From Anthoceros angustus (Eukaryota > Streptophyta > Anthocerotopsida > Anthocerotales > Anthocerotaceae), in the NCBI GenBank assembly GCA_010909165.1, contig VJWM01000063.1, forward strand, positions 682,001-746,000: a DNA stretch of 64,000 bases, written 5' to 3'. A program made the translations under genes and the position numbers. Below, piece after piece: positions 36,513-49,600 of the stretch. A model generated the notes under the pieces. The model searched no databases and was not told the origin of the DNA. It worked only from the letters and a program-made list of their open reading frames with translations. Each line of letters opens with the position of its first letter. Position 1 is the stretch's first letter.

Positions 36513-37001
36513 CCTCCCCAGATCACGCTCCCTTCCAAATGCTCCACACCAGAAGCTCTCCTCCCCGAACCTTCCCGGCACCTTCCCGCTGGCCAGCAAG
36601 CGGCGCGCCCCTTCCTGCCGCTTCCCTTCGCTTGGTCTGAGATTTTTCACCACGGCTGCGGCGTGTCTCGTCGGCAAATTCCCAGCGTCAGTCGCTGATT
36701 CTGGAATACGAGTGATCAGACGCCCGTTTGTCTAAGTTTTATTGATGTAATGTCCAATCGGGTAGACGTAATTTTTGTTTATACGCGCCCGCACGGTCAG
36801 TGAGAGCTGCTTTCCAAGGCGCTTGGGAGGGAAACTTGCGAAAGCGCGTGGCTGGGATCCTGAGGCTTCAAGAGCGGAGAATTCAAGTGCCGCTGGCTGC
36901 GTTTGTGTGCGATTTCACGCCTCGATTCGCGTCTCATAGTTAGTGGATCGCAGCCTGCTGTTGGGAGGTTCCCGTCGCCGGGTTTTTTCACGAGGCTCTC
37001 C
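36513..37001. promoter_or_regulatory. shared upstream region, CLPR1 / IST1-like
   Basis: The two coding starts face each other 489 bp apart, so this interval should hold both promoters and 5' UTRs. It is a candidate bidirectional promoter. No TATA box was placed with confidence. Confidence 0.5.
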
Positions 37002-40000
37002 ATGTTCGACGCCGTGCTCGGGAAGGGCTTCAAGGGCTCAAAATGGTGAGCAGGGAACGAAATTCAGGGACAAGGATGGTGGAGCGGCTGCGGAGCTTGT
37101 CTGATTCCCTGCCCTTTGTTTGTGCTGTGCAGCAAAACCCTGTTGAAGCTGGCTATGGCCCGCATCAAGCTGCTGAGGAACAAGCGGGATATTCAGATCA
37201 AGCAGATGCGGAAGGATTTGGCGCAGCTTCTCCAGACGCGGCAGGATGCCAGTGCGCGGATCCGGGTGATGATCGGCTTGGTGATGTTTTTGTTAAAGAT
37301 TTGAGTTTTCGGCCCGCTGATTGTGGTTTTCGATCTCGTGGTGTGTGGCAGGTGGAGAATATTATCAGAGAACAGAACATTATGGCTGCTTATGATATTA
37401 TTGAGCTGTTCTGCGAGCTTGTGGCTGTGAGGCTGCCCATTATAGAGGGTCAAAAGTGCGTCTGCAATTCCCTGGTGTGGCAGAGCTGGTTTTGGGGACT
37501 TGGGTTTTCGACTGGCTGCAGAATGGCTTACGTGTTGGGTCTTTTGTGTTTTGGCTCGTCTCCAGGACTTGTCCAATCGATCTGAAGGAAGCCATTGCAA
37601 GCTTGATATTTGCTTCACCGAGATGTGCAGATTTGCCGGAGCTTTTGCAGGTTCGAGGTCTCTTTGCTGCGAAATATGGAAAAGAGTTTGCTGCATCAGC
37701 TGCAGAACTGCGTCCAGACTGTGGAGTGAATAGACGGGTTAGCTACTTGCCCGTTTGTGACAGAATCCTGTAGTATTTAAGCTGCGGCTTGGTGATGGTG
37801 CCCAGGTTCTCATAGTTGTGCATGTTTCATGCTGTGTTCATTTTGTTTGCAGATTATTGAAAAGCTATCAGTGCGAGCACCGCCTGGAGAGCTGAAGTTA
37901 AAGCTGATGAAGGAAATAGCGGACGAGCACAATGTTGACTGGGATCCTGCAGACTCTGAGGCTGAATTACTGAAGCCCCCAGAGGATCTACTTGTGAGTT
38001 GACCGAGCAGCCACTTTCTGTTCGTCAAACTTTACTTTTTTCATTCAATATTGTGATGCCATGTTCATCTTGGATGCATGTCTCTAACAGGATGGTCCAA
38101 GACATTTCACGGGTGCCAGCCAAATTCCATTGGCTCCGCAGAAGGATGAGCTGCCATCGGTTCCAAGTAGGCTTCCCGAGAACAGCTTTGTTCGACAGAT
38201 GACTGACAAACAGGGTGAACAAGGGCAAAGCGATGGTGTATCCCCCGGACAGAGCTCAGGAGCCGCTACTGCATCAACGGTCCCCCAAGACAAAATGCCG
38301 CCAAGAAGTAAATATGGGAGTCCCCCCAAGGATTATGCCCCCAAGAAGCAGGTTGTTGAGTCAGACGAATCATCCGAAGATGATGATGGTGATGAATATG
38401 TGAAGCCTCCAGATCCTATGCCTATCCAGAAAAAAAAAAGCCAACCTGCTCATTCCAGGTCACGGAAAGAGGATGAGCAGGAAGCATACAGCAATCTTGA
38501 AGCTGCTGCACGTGCAGTGGAAGATGCTGCCAGTAGAGCTTCTGCTGCAGCTTGGGCAGCTGCTGCCTTAGGAAAGCCTGAATACAGACAGGAGGCAGTG
38601 AGGAAGCCGGCTTTTAGTGACTTTATACGTTCTGAAACCCGTTCTTTTGACGACTATTCGCCCAGTGCTCGAGCTGCTAGCTCACAGCGTAAGTTTTCTC
38701 AAAACTCTGAGGAGGAAGAGGATCCTCGATATGCAACTGGCTCTCAACATGGAAAGACAAAAGCAGTGAAGATGGGATCAGAGGAAAGGAACAAGACTTT
38801 CAGGGAAGAACGTCCTAGCAGAGAACCTCCACAGCATGATAGTTCAGATGAGGAGGCAGAGGATGATGTAGATGCTGATCTGAATGCCAGATTTGCAGCT
38901 CTAAGCCGTCATAATCAGGAGAGGGAACAACCAGTGTCAACTCGCAGAGACTCTAGGAAGGATCGTTCTGAGGATCCTCTTGATGAAGATCTGCGAGGGC
39001 ATGGACGGACTCCCGACTCAGGAAGACACCGTGTGGACCATGGAAGGCAAGAAAGGCGAGCACCGAGACAGTCTCCACCAGATGAGGAGGAAGAGATTCT
39101 GGGACGTTCAGCTCAGGTTTCTGGCTCAGTAAGGCGTAGTGGTCAGACCCATGCAAAGCAGAAAGGATCACCCAGAGGGGCCCTGGCAGAAGACGAACCT
39201 GATGTGTATGTTAAAAAACCCAGCGGGTTAGGTACACAGAATTTGAGAACAGAGCAACCGTCATTCAAGGAGGACAATTTTGAAAGAGGTCGACGGGACT
39301 CAAGAAGGCCAGTGCGAGAAGAGAGAAGCCCTCCAGAGGAGCAAGAGGAGGAGGACCTTTTTAACACACATTCAGGATCTCCTCTTGAAAGGTCATTACG
39401 GGGAAAGCCATCATCTTCAGGGATAGCCCGGTATGATTCCTTCAATGAAGCAGATGAGTCTCAGCTCCGAAACACCTCTGGAAAGACTCTAGGAAAGTCA
39501 AATTCTTCGTCTTCTGAGGGTGGGATGAGCACCATCGATATGTTTGACATTAGTGTTAGGGAAGTGCAGGATCATTCCTGGATATCGACAAAGGGACCTC
39601 TTGGTCGCCCCTCCGCCAGTTATCAAGACAAGGATGATGCAGGTCCAGCAACATGGGACTCCTCGTCCAGGGGTAGAAAACCACAGCCTGAGAGTCATAG
39701 GTCACAATCTGGAGATAAGCGGGGACAACCTGATGATTTGAAACCCACGTTTTTCGCAGTTGGTCTACCTCCTCCTCCTGGTCACCCCGGTCGGTACGGC
39801 AGGCCTCTTTCCCCTCCTCTACCCAGTCCACCTCAGTTTGATGATGCCCCTCCTTCTGTCCCTGCCCGGAGCCCTAGACCTGTAAGGCTCTCGCCGACCA
39901 AACAGGCATCCTCAAGACTGTACACCCCCAGAACTGCAAAACCTCCCCCTCAACGACCTCCCCCATCTGTTGAAGTATCTCCATCGTTCAACAGGTCCTT

Positions 40001-40136
40001 ACCCACCAGTAGTCGGGACCTTGTGGAGTCTTCGTCAGAATCTGATACATCACCAGAACGCTCGCCGAGAAGGAGCTCACTCACCCCTGGAGGGTTCCCG
40101 GATATAGATTCCATACGTGCCCAGTTGAAGAAGTAA
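37002..40136 (+). CDS. IST1-like ESCRT-III-associated protein
   Basis: Six exons (37002-37045, 37133-37265, 37352-37455, 37566-37737, 37853-37993, 38091-40136) join in phase to 879 residues. The first 175 or so are an Ist1 domain: MFDAVLGKGFKGSK, CKTLLKLAMARIKLLRNKRD, ENIIREQNIMAAYDIIELFC, ELVAVRLPIIEGQK, CPIDLKEAIASLIFASPRCA, DLPELLQVRGLFAAKYGKEF, ELRPDCGVNRR. IST1 proteins regulate ESCRT-III and the AAA ATPase Vps4 during endosomal sorting and abscission. The large last exon encodes a disordered Ser/Glu/Arg/Pro-rich tail with a Pro-rich SH3-like stretch. Two MIT-interacting-motif-like segments are visible: DADLNARFAALSRH (about 38872-38913) and the extreme C-terminus PDIDSIRAQLKK. The last 400 bp and the downstream flank are duplicated at 42.09 kb. 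It shares an upstream region with CLPR1. Confidence 0.9.
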
Positions 40137-43100
40137 GCTCCTGTGGTTCTTTCTTTTAGGAGGGATTTCACATGGATTTGACTTCCGTATGTCTTTACTT
40201 CCCGAACTTAAACCAAGTCTAGGATATGCAATGAGGATCATCCTTGAGTCAGGTATATGTTGGAATTGCGAGTTGTAGGGTCGGTTGATTTCTGATACAG
40301 CTCATCAACACTCGAGAGACAGGACTATGTTTCTGTTTGGTAACCCGTGGGATTTTAAAGTTGCCTCGGCACTTAGTTTTTTTCTCGTGTGGTCTTGCAA
40401 TCAGGAATAACCACACCTGGGCCCGGTCTCGGACCAACCCAACGCCCATGTCGTGGCTTTCGAATAGTTCGTTTCCTTACTTATGGATTCTGGAGACCGG
40501 AAGCTTTGCTTTGTTTTGCTGGCACTCGCCCATGGTTGCCCTGCGACGTCGTCCCTGCAAAGGGCGCGCCAAACCCTCTCTTGGCGAGTTCAACGTGTCA
40601 GACTGGTTAATTCACTTTGCCTTCGGACTCCCTCGTTGCGACTTCACAGTGTTGCCGCCGGACTCCCTCGTTCCGAGTTCACCATGTCTCAGACTTTCCA
40701 AATTCACGTTGCGAGTTTATAGTGCGTGACTTAATTAATTCACAATCGTTTTAAAATTCATATTTTATATCATAAATATTTTAACGAAATAGTACGAGTC
40801 AATAGTCTTAATCATGTTTATGATTTGATAGCTGTCATGTTTATGATTTGATAGCTGTAGATTACTTTTCTTGAAGTCCTGCAAATCCTACCACGTAGGC
40901 ATGGCGTGGGTTGTCCTTTCCTATTTCAACTTACTTGGACAGCAAGTCTTCATTGCCTTCAAAATTTATTTCTTACTTGAGAGTGGGTCTTCATTACCTT
41001 CCACCTTTCCTATTTCCGCTATGTACTTGACGGGGTCTTCATTGCTTTTCAAAGGGCAATCTTCGTAAGGCGGCAATGGCGCTGACGCCTTCCTCTTCCT
41101 CCGTGGTTTGCATGCCTTTCATTCTTCTTGCATATGATGTTTTGGGAGCAGGAGGTAGCTTTAGGTAGGGAGCTTAGTCATTCTTTTTCATCTTAACTAT
41201 CAAGGTCCTCCGGTTGTCTCCCTCGATTGCTGGATGTGCTTCTTTCCATGTTTTTCCCTTATTAAATGATATCTCCTTCTTCTTCTTCTTCTTAAGTATA
41301 CAGAAAATGCACTTTTGATCTTACAACAAGCTGTCCTTACAACGCCTTGTCGTAAAGCCTCTTAGGCCATGATCCAAAGCCCTTTGTGGTCGCCCTTAGG
41401 GCCCTGATGTAAGTGATATATTCACTTGATATTTATAATAAATAAATAAGTTGTTATACTGAAGTGATGTATGCGTGAACCAGAGTGACCATTTTATGGT
41501 ATACGGCATCAACTTGATACTGTGATAATTAAAACTATTGACGCTGAAGTGAGATCTGCATAACCACATGGACCGTTTTGTGGGCAGCATAACCGTAGCC
41601 GCCGGTTACTGTAACTCTGGTTTCCCGCAATTACTTCACTTCAGCGAGCGTGGAAGCCATCTCTCTCTCTCCCGCGCTCTGCATTGCACCGCGGTGGGGA
41701 TAATGCTTCAACCTCGGGCGACGCTGTGATCTGGATCTGGCCTTTGAGATTCCAGCTCTCTCTCCACTCTGCTTGTTTTTTTTGGCGACTAGCCAGTCTT
41801 ATGCTCTGATTCCCAGCCTTTGCTCCTCCGCTGCTGTGAATCATCTCTCCAAACCAGCTGGCTAGCAAGGGCTCATCTATCTCTTCTGCTTGCAAGGCGG
41901 CAGCTTCACAGCTTTCCTTGCGATTGATTTGTTTGTTTCGCCATTTCATCAGGCCAGTTTTGTAGACTTGTCCACATTACGGTGGAGGCCTCCGCCTCGC
42001 AGCATAGCTCTTGGATTAAATTCTTCCCTGTAGGAGCGATGTCGGGAACTCGAGTCATGGTTGGGGTCACGGAGTGGAAACAAGGTTTTGATTTGAAACC
42101 CACGTTTTTCGCAGTTGGTCTACCTCCTCCTCCTGGTCACCCCGGTCGGTACGGCAGGCCTCTTTCCCTCCTCTACCCAGTCCACCTCAGTTTGATGATG
42201 CCCTCCTTCTGTCCCTGCCCGGAGCCCTAGACCTGTAAGGCTCTCGCCGACCAAACAGGCATCCTCAAGACTGTACACCCCAGAACTGCAAAACCTCCCC
42301 TCAACGACCTCCCCATCTGTTGAAGTATCTCCATCGTTCAACAGGTCCTTACCCACCAGTAGTCGGGACCTTGTGGAGTCTTCGTCAGAATCTGATACAT
42401 CACCAGAACGCTGCCGAGAAGGAGCTCACTCACCCCTGGAGGGTTCCCGGATATAGATTCCATACGTGCCCAGTTGAAGAAGTAAGCTCCTGTGGTTCTT
42501 TCTTTTAGGAGGGATTTCACATGGATTTGACTTCCGTATGTCTTTACTTCCCGAACTTAAACCAAGTCTAGGATATGCAATGAGGATCATCCTTGAGTCA
42601 GGTATATGTTGGAATTGCGAGTTGTAGGGTCGGTTGATTTCTGATACAGCTCATCAACACTCGAGAGACAGGACTATGTTTCTGTTTGGTAACCCGTGGG
42701 ATTTTAAAGTTGCCTCGGCACTTAGTTTTTTTCTCGTGTGGTCTTGCAATCAGGAATAACCACACCTGGGCCCGGTCTCGGACCAACCCAACGCCCATGT
42801 CGTGGCTTTTCGAATAGTTCGTTTCCTTACTTATGGATTCTGGAGACCGGAAGCTTTGCTTGTTTTGCTGGCACTCGCCCATGGTTGCCCTGCGACGTCG
42901 TCCCTGCAAAGGGCGCGCCAAACCCTCTCTTGGCGAGTTCAACGTGTCAGACTGGTTAATTCACTTTGCCTTCGGACTCCCTCGTTGCGACTTCACAGTG
43001 TTGCCGCCGGACTCCCTCGTTCCGAGTTCACCATGTCTCAGACTTTCCAAATTCACGTTGCGAGTTTATAGTGCGTGACTTAATTAATTCACAATCGTTT

Positions 43101-44488
43101 TAAAATTCATATTTTATATCATAAATATTTTAACGAAATAGTACGAGTCAATAGTCTTAATCATGTTTATGATTTGATAGCTGTCATGTTTATGATTTGA
43201 TAGCTGTAGATTACTTTTCTTCGAAAGTCCTGTACCAAATCCTACCACGCCCGTAGGCATGGCGTGGGGTTGTCCTTTTCCTATTTCAACTTACTTCGGA
43301 CAGCAAGTCTTCATTGCCCTTCAACGCTGTTTATTTCAGCTTACTTCGGAGAGTGGGTCTTCATTACCCTTCCACCTTTCCTATTTCCGCTTATGTACTT
43401 CGGACAGTGGGTCTTCATTGCTTTTCAAAAGGGGCAATCTTTCGTAAGGCGGCAATGGCAGTTGACGCTTCTTCCTCTTCCTCTGTGGTTTGCATGCCTT
43501 TCATTCTTCTTGCATATGATGTTTTGGGAGCAGTAGGTAGCTTTAGGTAGGGAGCTTAGTCATTCTTTTTCATCTTAACTATCAAGGTCCTCCGGTTGTC
43601 TCCTGCTCGATTGCTGGATGTGCTTCTTTCCATGTTTTTCCCTTATTAAATGATATCTCCTTCTTCTTCTTCTTCTTAAGTATAGAAAATGCACTTTTGA
43701 TCTTACAACAAGCTGTCCTTACAACGCCTAGCGCTTGGCAGTAAAGCCTCTTAGGGCCATGATCCAAAGCCCTTTGTGGTCGCCCTTAGGGCCCTGATGT
43801 AAGTGATATATTCACTTGATATTTATAATAAATAAATAAGTTGTTATACTGAAGTGATGTATGCGTGAACCAGAGTGACCATTTTATGGTATACGGCATC
43901 AACTTGATACTGTGATAATTAAAACTATTGACGCTGAAGTGAGATCTGCATAACCACATGGACCGTTTTGTGGGCAGCATAACCGTAGCCGCCGGTTACT
44001 GTAACTCTGGTTTCCCGCAATTACTTCACTTCAGCGAGCGTGGAAGCCATCTCTCTCTCCGCGCTCTGCATTGCACCGCGGGAGTGGGGATAATGCTTCA
44101 ACCTCGGGCGACGCTGTGATCTGGATCTGGCCTTTGAGATTCCAGCTCTTCTCTCCACTCTGCTTGTTTTTTGGCGACTAGCCAGTCTTATGCTCTGATT
44201 CCCAGCCTTTGCTCCTCCGCTGCTGTGAATCATCTCTCCAAACCAGCTGGCTAGCAAGGGCTCATCTATCTTCTGCTTGCAAGGCGGCAGCTTCACAGCT
44301 TTCCTTGCGATTGATTTGTTTGTTTCGCCATTTCATCAGGCCAGTTTTGCTTGTAGACTTGTCCACATTACGGTGGAGGCCTCCGCCTCGCAGCATAGCT
44401 CTTGGATTAAATTCTTCCCTGTAGGAGCGATGTCGGGAACTCGAGTCATGGTTGGGGTCACGGAGTGGAAACAAGGTTTTGATTTGAA
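39734..44488. repeat. direct tandem duplication D3 (about 2.36-2.39 kb x 2): IST1-like 3' end plus intergenic DNA
   Basis: Copy 1 starts at about 39734 inside the last IST1-like exon and runs to 42088; copy 2 runs from 42089 to about 44488. Left parent, junction and right parent all contain TGATTTGAA (39734-39742, 42089-42097, 44480-44488), a 9-bp microhomology. The unit holds the last 400 bp of the IST1-like coding sequence and the whole IST1-MSH1 intergenic region, with a TTC microsatellite (41275-41293 and 43661-43678). Copies differ by small indels. Confidence 0.9.
42089..42485 (+). pseudogene. duplicated 3' end of the IST1-like gene
   Basis: A second copy of the final IST1-like exon sequence, from the DLKPTFFAVGLPPPPGHPGR part to the stop, without any 5' exons. 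Differences from the original are nearly all one-base losses in C runs or next to CG (CCCCTCC to CCCTCC near 42168, CCCCCAG to CCCCAG near 42280, GCTCGCCG to GCTGCCG near 42413). These destroy the frame. It is either a non-functional duplicate or an assembly product. Confidence 0.85.
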
Positions 44489-46612
44489 GTCCAGTCGGAG
44501 GCGTCGGTAAATCTGATGACAGGACATTCAGTCACCTGGCATGGAGTGACATATGTAGCTCCATGAAGTCAGGTTGTGTGCTGTACGCAGGCACGAACAA
44601 AAGAGTGGCAATGACGGTTGTGGGAGCAGCCCAGGCATGGGCTGCATGTTCTCTGGTCTGCAGGTGCAGAATCGGTGCAGGTGTTCTGAAAGAGCCTTCT
44701 TGGGAAGGAACTTCAGACCATCGACGTACGCCTGTGGTGGTTAGAGGGAGTGGGTGGTTGCAGCCATGCCTTTACGGCAGAAGGGATCAGACTGGTTAAT
44801 TCACTTTGCCTTCGGACTCCCTCGTTGCGACTTCACAGTGTTGCCGCCGGACTCCCTCGTTCCGAGTTCACCATGTCTCAGACTTTCCAAATTCACGTTG
44901 CGAGTTTATAGTGCGTGACTTAATTAATTCACAATCGTTTTAAAATTCATATTTTATATCATAAATATTTTAACGAAATAGTACGAGTCAATAGTCTTAA
45001 TCATGTTTATGATTTGATAGCTGTCATGTTTATGATTTGATAGCTGTAGATTACTTTTCTTGAAAGTCCTGATCCTACCACGCCGTAGGCATGGCGTGGG
45101 GTTGTCCTTTCCTATTTCAACTTACTTGGACAGCAAGTCTTCATTGCCTTCAACGCTTATTTCGAGAGTGGGTCTTCATTACCTTCCACCTTTCCTATTT
45201 CCGCTATGTACTTTGATGGGTCTTCATTGCTTTTCAAAAGGGGCAATCTTTCGTAAGGCGGCAATGGCAGTTGACGCTTCTTCCTCTTCCTCTGTGGTTT
45301 GCATGCCTTTCATTCTTCTTGCATATGATGTTTTGGGAGCAGTAGGTAGCTTTAGGTAGGGAGCTTAGTCATTCTTTTTCATCTTAACTATCAAGGTCCT
45401 CCGGTTGTCTCCTGCTCGATTGCTGGATGTGCTTCTTTCCATGTTTTTCCCTTATTAAATGATATCTCCTTCTTCTTCTTCTTCTTAAGTATACAGAAAA
45501 TGCACTTTTGATCTTACAACAAGCTGTCCTTACAACGCCTGCTTGTCGTAAAGCCTCTTAGGGCCATGATCCAAAAGCCCCTTTGTGGTCGCCCTTAGGG
45601 CCCTGATGTAAGTGATATATTCACTTGATATTTATAATAAATAAATAAGTTGTTATACTGAAGTGATGTATGCGTGAACCAGAGTGACCATTTTATGGTA
45701 TACGGCATCAACTTGATACTGTGATAATTAAAACTATTGACGCTGAAGTGAGATCTGCATAACCACATGGACCGTTTTGTGGGCAGCATAACCGTAGCCG
45801 CCGGTTACTGTAACTCTGGTTTCCCGCAATTACTTCACTTCAGCGAGCGTGGAAGCCATCTCTCCCTCTCTCCCGCGCTCTGCATTGCACCGCGGGAGTG
45901 GGGATAATGCTTCAACCTCGGGCGACGCTGTGATCTGGATCTGGCCTTTGAGATTCCAGCTCTTCTCTCCACTCTGCTTGTTTTTTTTGGCGACTAGCCA
46001 GTCTTATGCTCTGATTCCCAGCCTTTGCTCCTCCGCTGCTGTGAATCATCTCTCCAAACCAGCTGGCTAGCAAGGGCTCATCTATCTTCTGCTTGCAAGG
46101 CGGCAGCTTCACAGCTTTCCTTGCGATTGATTTGTTTGTTTCGCCATTTCATCAGGCCAGTTTTGCTTGTAGACTTGTCCACATTACGGTGGAGGCCTCC
46201 GCCTCGCAGCATAGCTCTTGGATTAAATTCTTCCCTGTAGGAGCGATGTCGGGAACTCGAGTCATGGTTGGGGTCACGGAGTGGAAACAAGGTTTTGATT
46301 TGAAGTCCAGTCGGAGGCGTCGGTAAATCTGATGACAGGACATTCGAGTCACCTGGCATGGAGTGACATATGTAGCTAGCTCCATGAAGTCAGGTTGTGT
46401 GCTGTACGCAGGCACGAACAAAAGAGTGGCAATGACGGTTGTGGGAGCAGCCCAGGCATGGGCTGCATGTTCTCTGGTCTGCAGGTGCAGAATCGGTGCA
46501 GGTGTTCTGAAAGAGCCTTCTTGGGAAGGAACTTCAGACCATCGACGTACGCCTGTGGTGGTTAGAGGGAGTGGGGTGGTTGCAGCCATGCCTTTACGGC
46601 AGAAGGGATCAG
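42951..46612. repeat. direct tandem duplication D4 (about 1.83 kb x 2), nested in D3
   Basis: Copy 1 is about 42951-44790 and copy 2 about 44791-46612. The unit starts at ACTGGTTAATTCACTTTGCC inside the intergenic part of D3 copy 2 and ends at GAAGGGATCAG in the MSH1 5' end. The junction shares TCAG (4 bp). Because it includes the D3 copy 2 / MSH1 boundary, it arose after D3. The intergenic segment is therefore present three times (about 40.6-42.09, 42.95-44.48 and 44.79-46.3 kb). Confidence 0.9.
44489..44790 (+). pseudogene. duplicated 5' end of MSH1, truncated
   Basis: About 300 bp matching the MSH1 5' region at 46309-46612, including the ATG context GCAGCCATGCC at 44767. It ends after CAGAAGGGATCAG and then continues as IST1-MSH1 intergenic sequence instead of MSH1 coding sequence. 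One base is missing from a G run (GGGAGTGGG versus GGGAGTGGGG), which shifts the upstream frame relative to the real gene. If transcribed it would give only a short peptide. It does add a second copy of the presumptive MSH1 leader. Confidence 0.85.
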
Positions 46613-49600
46613 CTGTGTTGCGTGAATGGTTTTTGGGTAGCAGGGGTGGCTATTTGCCTCATTTCCCTCAGCTTCTTCTTTCTCCCTGCAAGCAGCAGCA
46701 CTGGAACCAGGGCTTGCATCAGGTCGGGAGCCCGAAAGGTTGTAGAAGTTTTAGGACTGGTAGCATAAGTGCGAGTTTGAGCTCGGCACAAGCCACGACT
46801 GGCACACGTAAGCGGGGCCGCAAGTCTCAGGAATCTCAGGGTGCAGGACTGAGCAACGTAGGGGATGCTGTTCATATTCAATGGTGGGAAATGAGGATGA
46901 AAGCCTGCACAAAACCATCAACTGTGGAGATGATCAAGCGGCTGACTAACAGTAACCTGTTAGGTGTAGACGAGGGACTCAAAAATGGAACTCTCAAGGA
47001 TGGATCTTTCAATTCCGATCTTTTGGAGGTGAAGAGGAAGTTTCCTCGTGAGGTTCTGATCTGCAGGGTAGGAGAATTTTATGAGTGCGTTGGATTTGAC
47101 GCCTGCATGCTGATAGAATATGCAGCGCTGAACCCAATGGGAGGTCTACGAGGTAATGCGACCCCCAAGGCTGGATGTCCTATTGTGAATCTACGTCAAA
47201 CACTCGATTGTCTTACCAGGCAAGGCTTTTCGGTTTGTATCATGGAAGAAGTTCAGGGTCCGAGTCAGGCCCGCATGCGTAAGGAACGCTTTGTGGGTGG
47301 ACATGCACATCCAGGCAGCCCTTACGTTTATGGGCTTGCTGGGGGTGATGTTGATTTAGAATTTGTCGATCCTGAACCTGTTATTGGCATCTCCAAGTCC
47401 ACCAGGGGTTACTGCTTCATTTCGGTGTTAGAGATTATGAAAACGTATTCCGTGGAGGATGGACTTACAGAGGAAGCTGTTGTGGCCAAGCTTCGATCAA
47501 AAAGGTTCCAAAGACTGTACCTGCATCGATCTTTGAAGGATGATGGCTCTGCTACTGTGCGCTGGGGGGAGTACGGTGAGGGTGGCTTGCTTTGGGCTGA
47601 GTGCAGTGGCAAACAGTTTGAGTGGTATAGCAATGACTCGGTTGAGGAGCTGCTCTCCAAAGTGAAAGAGCTGTATGACCTGGGGCAGTGGGAGGACTTC
47701 AGGAAAATAGTTCCTCCTGCAGGAGAAAGGCCAAGACCTCTCTACGTGGGTACCGCTTCCCAAATTGGCATTCTATCAACTCCTGGGGTTCCCAGCTTGC
47801 CAAAAGTCTTGCTTCCTGAGGATACCAACGGACTTTGTGTAGCTTACATACGAGACCTGCTGCTGAACCCACCGCCTTTTGTTGTTGCCCAGCGGATTCA
47901 AGTAGCATGTAAGAAGATGGCCCTTGTACAGTCAGCCATTCCGGATTTTACTTGTGTCTCCTCAGCAAAACTAGTGAAACTGATTGGAGCACAGGAGGCT
48001 AACAAAATGGAGTTTTCTCGAATCCAATACATGGCAGAGGATATCCTTGATATGCACAAAAGTGCAGTACTTGGTCCAATTCTAGAACAGCTTCTGGATC
48101 CTGTCTGGCTTGCCACAGGGCTGCGCATTGATCGTGATCAACTTGTTGAGGATTGTCGATACTTGGTTCATGCAATAGGCAAAGTTCTTGCTGTTGAAGG
48201 GGATCCTGAACAGGCACACAGTAGGGGAGCCTCTGTCCCTGAAGACTTCTTCTATGACATGGAGCAGAAATGGAGAGGCAAGGTGAGGCGGGCACTGGCA
48301 GAAGAGGTTTTTAGGGAGGTTGATGAGGCTGCAGCAGCACTGTCTGATGCAATCGTTGAGGACTTCCTGCCCATTGTTCAGAGGACAAGATCCATGACGA
48401 ATGGTGGAGGGAGCGTGGGTTGTCGTGCTGAGATATGCTACAGCAGGGAGAATCAAAGTGTGTGGTTCAAAGGAAAGCATTTCAAACCCTTAGTAGCGGC
48501 AGATACACGAGGGGAGGCTGAAATATCCCGTCTGGTACCAGCTTTTGATAACAAAGGGAAAAGGGCAGGTGAAGATTGGCACACGACACCCAAGGTGCAA
48601 GACGCATTGGAAAGGTACAAAAATGCAGCTGAACGGGGTGCTTCAACCGTGATAGGACTTTTGAGGGAGCTTGCTGAGACTCTGAAAGTGAAAATGAATG
48701 CAGTTGTTTTCGTTTCCGCTTTTTCAATTATAGCAAAGGCTCTCTTCTCACATGTCCGTGAAGGAAAACGACAATTATGGGTCTTCCCAGATTTGGTCAG
48801 AAGGGAGCAAGGACAGAAGATAGTCCAGCAGAACTTTGAGGCACAACCAGCAGCATTCTTCCAAGAGACTGCAAGTCTGCAGCTCATTGATCTGGTACCT
48901 TACTGGCTGGACAGGACTGTGAACTCTGCTGTCCCAAATACAGTAGAGATGAACTCCATGTTCCTGCTTACTGGTCCTAATGGAGGTGGAAAGTCAAGTC
49001 TTCTGCGTTCTATTTGCGCAGCTACTTTATTGGCTAATTGTGGCCTGATGGTGCCAGCTAGAGCGGCAGTAGTGCCTCACTATGATGCAATAATGCTTCG
49101 TATGATTTCACATGACAGTCCAGCAGATGCTAAAAGTGCTTTCCAGATAGAGATGTCAGAACTCCGTAGTATTATTGTGGAGGCAACGGGACAGAGCTTG
49201 GTTATGGCTGATGAGATGTGTAAAGGCACGGAAGTTCAAAAGGGAACTTTCATAGCGGCTAGTGTGATTGAGCATCTCGACCAGATTGGATGCATGGGTG
49301 TCCTTTCCACCCATTTACATGGCCTTCTGGATCTTCAACTTAATGTAAAACACGTTGTGCTAAAAGCCATGGGAACTACGGTCGTGCAGGGTCAAGTGAG
49401 GCCTACTTGGAAACTTGTGGATGGAGTTTGTAGGGAGAGTCTAGCATTTGAGATGGCAAGGAAGGAGGGAGTCCCCGACAAGGTGATTGCCAGAGCCGAG
49501 GCATTGTTCAAAGAGCAGCAGCAAAAGCAATTTGGTGCAGAAATTGCAAAGCCTGAGCATAAACTTGTGGAAAGCTTGTTTAGGTCCTCTACAGCTCATA

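Noticed and set aside
37043-37585. 180-codon plus-strand frame across the first IST1-like exons
   Set aside because: It runs through two introns with clean GT/AG borders and out of frame with the Ist1 domain; the spliced model explains the locus.
41275-45487. TTC microsatellites at about 41275, 43661 and 45469 as independent features
   Set aside because: They are the same locus copied by D3 and D4, not separate expansions.
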